This document shows positions 61,553 through 64,000 of a stretch of DNA of 64,000 nt, piece by piece (position 1 is the first letter of the stretch; every line of letters begins with the position of its first letter). The translations under genes and the position numbers were made by a program. The stretch is from Burkholderia sp. Ax-1724. Its GTDB lineage: Bacteria > Pseudomonadota > Gammaproteobacteria > Burkholderiales > Burkholderiaceae. The stretch is taken from NCBI RefSeq assembly GCF_011752995.1, contig NZ_VWWL01000007.1, positions 124,001 to 188,000 on the forward strand, in the 5' to 3' direction. The notes below the pieces were generated by a model. That model had not been told where the DNA came from and did no database searches. It saw only the letters and a list, made by a program, of their open reading frames with translations.

Positions 61553-61590
61553 CGGCGGCACGTGCAGAAAATGCACGTGCCGCCGTTTTC
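61553..61590 (+). terminator. Rho-independent terminator downstream of fghA
   Basis: CGGCGGCACGTGCA-gaaaa-TGCACGTGCCGCCG-TTTTC, perfect 14-bp stem. Confidence 0.92.
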
Positions 61591-61614
61591 TTATGTGACC
61601 GGAGTAAGCGCCGC

Positions 61615-62397
61615 TCAATGCCGCTTCAGCAAACTCCCGCCATACACGAGCGCCGATAGCACCGTGATCCAGAAGCTCGTCGGCCAGTCGGTATAGAACG
61701 CGAGCGTCAAGCCGAGCCATGCCTGCGCGAGCGCGAACACGGCAGCAAGCACGAGCCCGGTGGAGAGCCGCGTGCTCAGATTCTGCGCGGCGGCGGCCGG
61801 GCCGACCATCAGCGTGAACACGAGCAGCACGCCGACGATCTGCGTGCAGGCCGCCACGGCCAGCGCGGCGATCGCGAGAAACAGCACCGACACGCGGCGC
61901 AGCGACACACCCTTCGCTTCGGCCAGTTCCGGTTGCAGCGAGGCGAACAGCAGCGGCCGCATGATGGCCGCGAGCGCCGCGAGGCTCACCACGCCGAGCG
62001 CCGCGAGCACGCCGAGCGTCGACGCATTCACGCCGAGCACGTTGCCGAACAGCAGCGCCGTGACCTGGGTCGCGTAGGCGGTGAAGAAGTGCAGAAACAG
62101 CAAGCCGAAACCGAGCGACAGCGAAAGAATCACGCCGATCGCGACGTCGCGCCCCGCCAGCCGCTCGCCGAGCGCGCCCATGCCGACACCGGCCGCGAGC
62201 GTGAAGCCGATCATCCCCCAGATCGGCGAGATGCCGATCAGCACCGCGCCGGTCGCGCCGGTGAAGCCGACGTGCGAGAGCGCGTGGCCGGCGAAGGTCT
62301 GTCCGCGCATCACGAGGAAATAGCCGACCACGCCGGCCAGCACCGCGACGATCCCCGACGCCGCGAATGCGTTCACCATGAAATCGTATTCAAACAT
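61615..62397 (-). CDS. znuB: Zinc ABC transporter permease
   Basis: MFEYDFMVNAFAASGIVAVLAGVVGYFLVMRGQTFAGHALSHVGFTGATGAVLIG. Start at 62397. Confidence 0.93.
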   Translation of the reverse strand: MFEYDFMVNAFAASGIVAVLAGVVGYFLVMRGQTFAGHALSHVGFTGATGAVLIGISPIWGMIGFTLAAGVGMGALGERLAGRDVAIGVILSLSLGFGLLFLHFFTAYATQVTALLFGNVLGVNASTLGVLAALGVVSLAALAAIMRPLLFASLQPELAEAKGVSLRRVSVLFLAIAALAVAACTQIVGVLLVFTLMVGPAAAAQNLSTRLSTGLVLAAVFALAQAWLGLTLAFYTDWPTSFWITVLSALVYGGSLLKRH

Positions 62398-63403
62398 CGT
62401 GCTTGTGTCCGTCGCGTGAGTCGTGCGGGTTCGAATGGCCGTGCGAGGGTTTGTGCGCATGACCGTGGCCGTGGTCGTGCGAGTGAGAATGAGCGTGCGA
62501 ATGTCCGCCGTCCTCGTCGTGTTCATGCTCGTGATCGTGCTTCTCGACTTCGACGCCGCCCGACATCACGAAGATGCGGCCATTAACGCGCATCACGTCA
62601 ATCGGCGAGCCATAGAGGCGCGACAGTACCGGCCGCGTAATGACCTCGTCGACGGTGCCGAGCGCCGCGACGCCGCTGCCGAGATACAGCACGCGATCGA
62701 TCGAGTTCAGGAGCGGATTCAGTTCGTGCGCGGAGAACAGCACCGCGATGCCGAGCTCCTGCTGCACGCGCCGCACGAGTTCGACGACGCTCTTCTGATG
62801 ATGCGGATCGAGGCTGATCAACGGTTCGTCGAGCAGCAGCAGCTTCGGGTTGCCGAGCAGGCACTGCGCGAGCAGCAGCCGCTGCCGCTCGCCGCCCGAC
62901 AGCTCCGACAGCGGCCGTTTGGCGAGGCCGGTTGCGCCGACCAGTTCGAGCACGCGATCGACGTCCGCGCGCGTTTTCGCATCCGCATGCGGCAGGCCCC
63001 AGCGATGACCGTCGGCGGCCATCGCGACGAAATCGCGCCCGCGCACGCGGCGGCCCGCGAGGGCGCTGCGCGTCTGCGGCATATAGCCGATCGAGGCATT
63101 GCCGCGCTCGACCACCTGCCCGAGCACGCGAATCGTGCCGACCGCGGCCGGCACGAGGCCGAGCACCGCGCGCATCAGCGTCGTCTTGCCCGCGCCGTTC
63201 GGCCCGAGCACGCCGATGAACTCGCCCTGGTTTACGACGAAGCTGGTGTCGCGCAGGATCGTGCGTTCGCCGAGTTCGAGCGTCACGCGCTCGAGTTCGA
63301 GCACGGGCGTGTCGCGCCGGACGGCGCCGGCGGCGGTGGTGGGTGTTCCGGGCGACGGGCCCGTTGACGTACCCGCTGGCGCATGGCGGCCAGTCGAAGT
63401 CAT
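62390..63403 (-). CDS. znuC: Zinc ABC transporter ATP-binding protein with His-rich C-terminal tail
   Basis: GVLGPNGAGKTTLMRAVLGL (Walker A), LSGGERQRLLLAQCLLGNPKLLLLDEP; C-terminal HDHEHEHDEDGGHSHAHSHSHDHGHGHAHK. Start at 63403. Confidence 0.93.
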   Translation of the reverse strand: MTSTGRHAPAGTSTGPSPGTPTTAAGAVRRDTPVLELERVTLELGERTILRDTSFVVNQGEFIGVLGPNGAGKTTLMRAVLGLVPAAVGTIRVLGQVVERGNASIGYMPQTRSALAGRRVRGRDFVAMAADGHRWGLPHADAKTRADVDRVLELVGATGLAKRPLSELSGGERQRLLLAQCLLGNPKLLLLDEPLISLDPHHQKSVVELVRRVQQELGIAVLFSAHELNPLLNSIDRVLYLGSGVAALGTVDEVITRPVLSRLYGSPIDVMRVNGRIFVMSGGVEVEKHDHEHEHDEDGGHSHAHSHSHDHGHGHAHKPSHGHSNPHDSRDGHKHDV

Positions 63404-64000
63404 GGAGTGGTTCCTTTGGCGCTTGCGCCTTGTGCCGCGTTCGTGTCGCCCGCGGCGAGCGCCTTGCCGAGCGCGTCGAGCTGCGTGAGCATCCACGTCT
63501 GATAGGTCTTGCCGGCCGGCAGCGTTTCGGTGACGCTCAGCGTCGGGACCTTCGATTGTTGCGCGAGCTTCAGCATGCGTTGGGTCAGCGCCTCGGTGGC
63601 CTGGCTGTTGTAGATCAGTACGCGCACGCGCTGGTCGCGCAGGTCGCGTTCGAATGCGGCGATATCGGCCGCGCTTGCTTCGGTGTCGTTCATCGTGGCG
63701 AGCTGGAAGCGCTGGTTGCGCATACCGAGGCCGATCGCGTCCGACATGTAGCCGAACACCGGCTCGGTCGCCGTGACCGGCAGGCCCGCATAGCGGCCGT
63801 GCAGTTCGGCGACCTTCGCGTCGATCGGCTTCAGCGAATCGAGAAACTTCGCGAGGTTCGCATCGTACGCCGACTTGTGCGCCGGGTCAGCCGCGCCGAG
63901 CGCGTCGTGGATCGCGCGCGCGACTTTCGGCATCGTCGCCGGGTCGTACCACAGGTGCGGATTGTCGCCGCCTTTCCTGCCAGTGAGGTCGGCCGCGACG
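63400..64000 (-). CDS. znuA: Zinc ABC transporter substrate-binding protein, N-terminus beyond window
   Basis: Frame is open to the window edge: ...DLTGRKGGDNPHLWYDPATMPKVARAIHDALGAADPAHKSAYDANLAKFLDSL; TGA overlaps the znuC start. Confidence 0.9.
   Translation of the reverse strand, partial: VAADLTGRKGGDNPHLWYDPATMPKVARAIHDALGAADPAHKSAYDANLAKFLDSLKPIDAKVAELHGRYAGLPVTATEPVFGYMSDAIGLGMRNQRFQLATMNDTEASAADIAAFERDLRDQRVRVLIYNSQATEALTQRMLKLAQQSKVPTLSVTETLPAGKTYQTWMLTQLDALGKALAAGDTNAAQGASAKGTTP

Overview
This is a GC-rich beta-proteobacterial chromosome window, most like Burkholderia/Paraburkholderia judging by gene content and order (recA-recX-DUF2889-sucCD-terC-pilin-pglL; purC-purE-purK; pgk-pyk-fba). 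Most of it is core metabolism, envelope and transport genes. The left ~5.3 kb is accessory-like. It holds a CAP-domain lipoprotein (cut by the window edge), an XRE regulator, an unknown 198-aa protein overlapping by ATGA with an XRE-ImmA/IrrE metalloprotease fusion, and a tyrosine integrase facing a tRNA-Met(CAT). The 198-aa/ImmA pair, preceded by two imperfect TTGACG-containing direct repeats, is my best candidate for an undescribed module; its function is inference only. Other points for a second look: a type IV pilin gene whose C-terminus lies in another frame, next to a PglL-type O-oligosaccharyltransferase; a 9 x 10-bp perfect tandem repeat upstream of frmA; a perfect 21-bp tandem duplication over the recA stop codon; a PmrA/QseB-like box between a two-component system and a DegP-type protease gene; Ala/Pro/Ser-rich tails on RND efflux proteins; a His-rich tail on ZnuC; and a long stop-free Ala/Pro-rich stretch in frame upstream of pyk. 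No searches were run. Product names come from motif and family recognition of the supplied translations.
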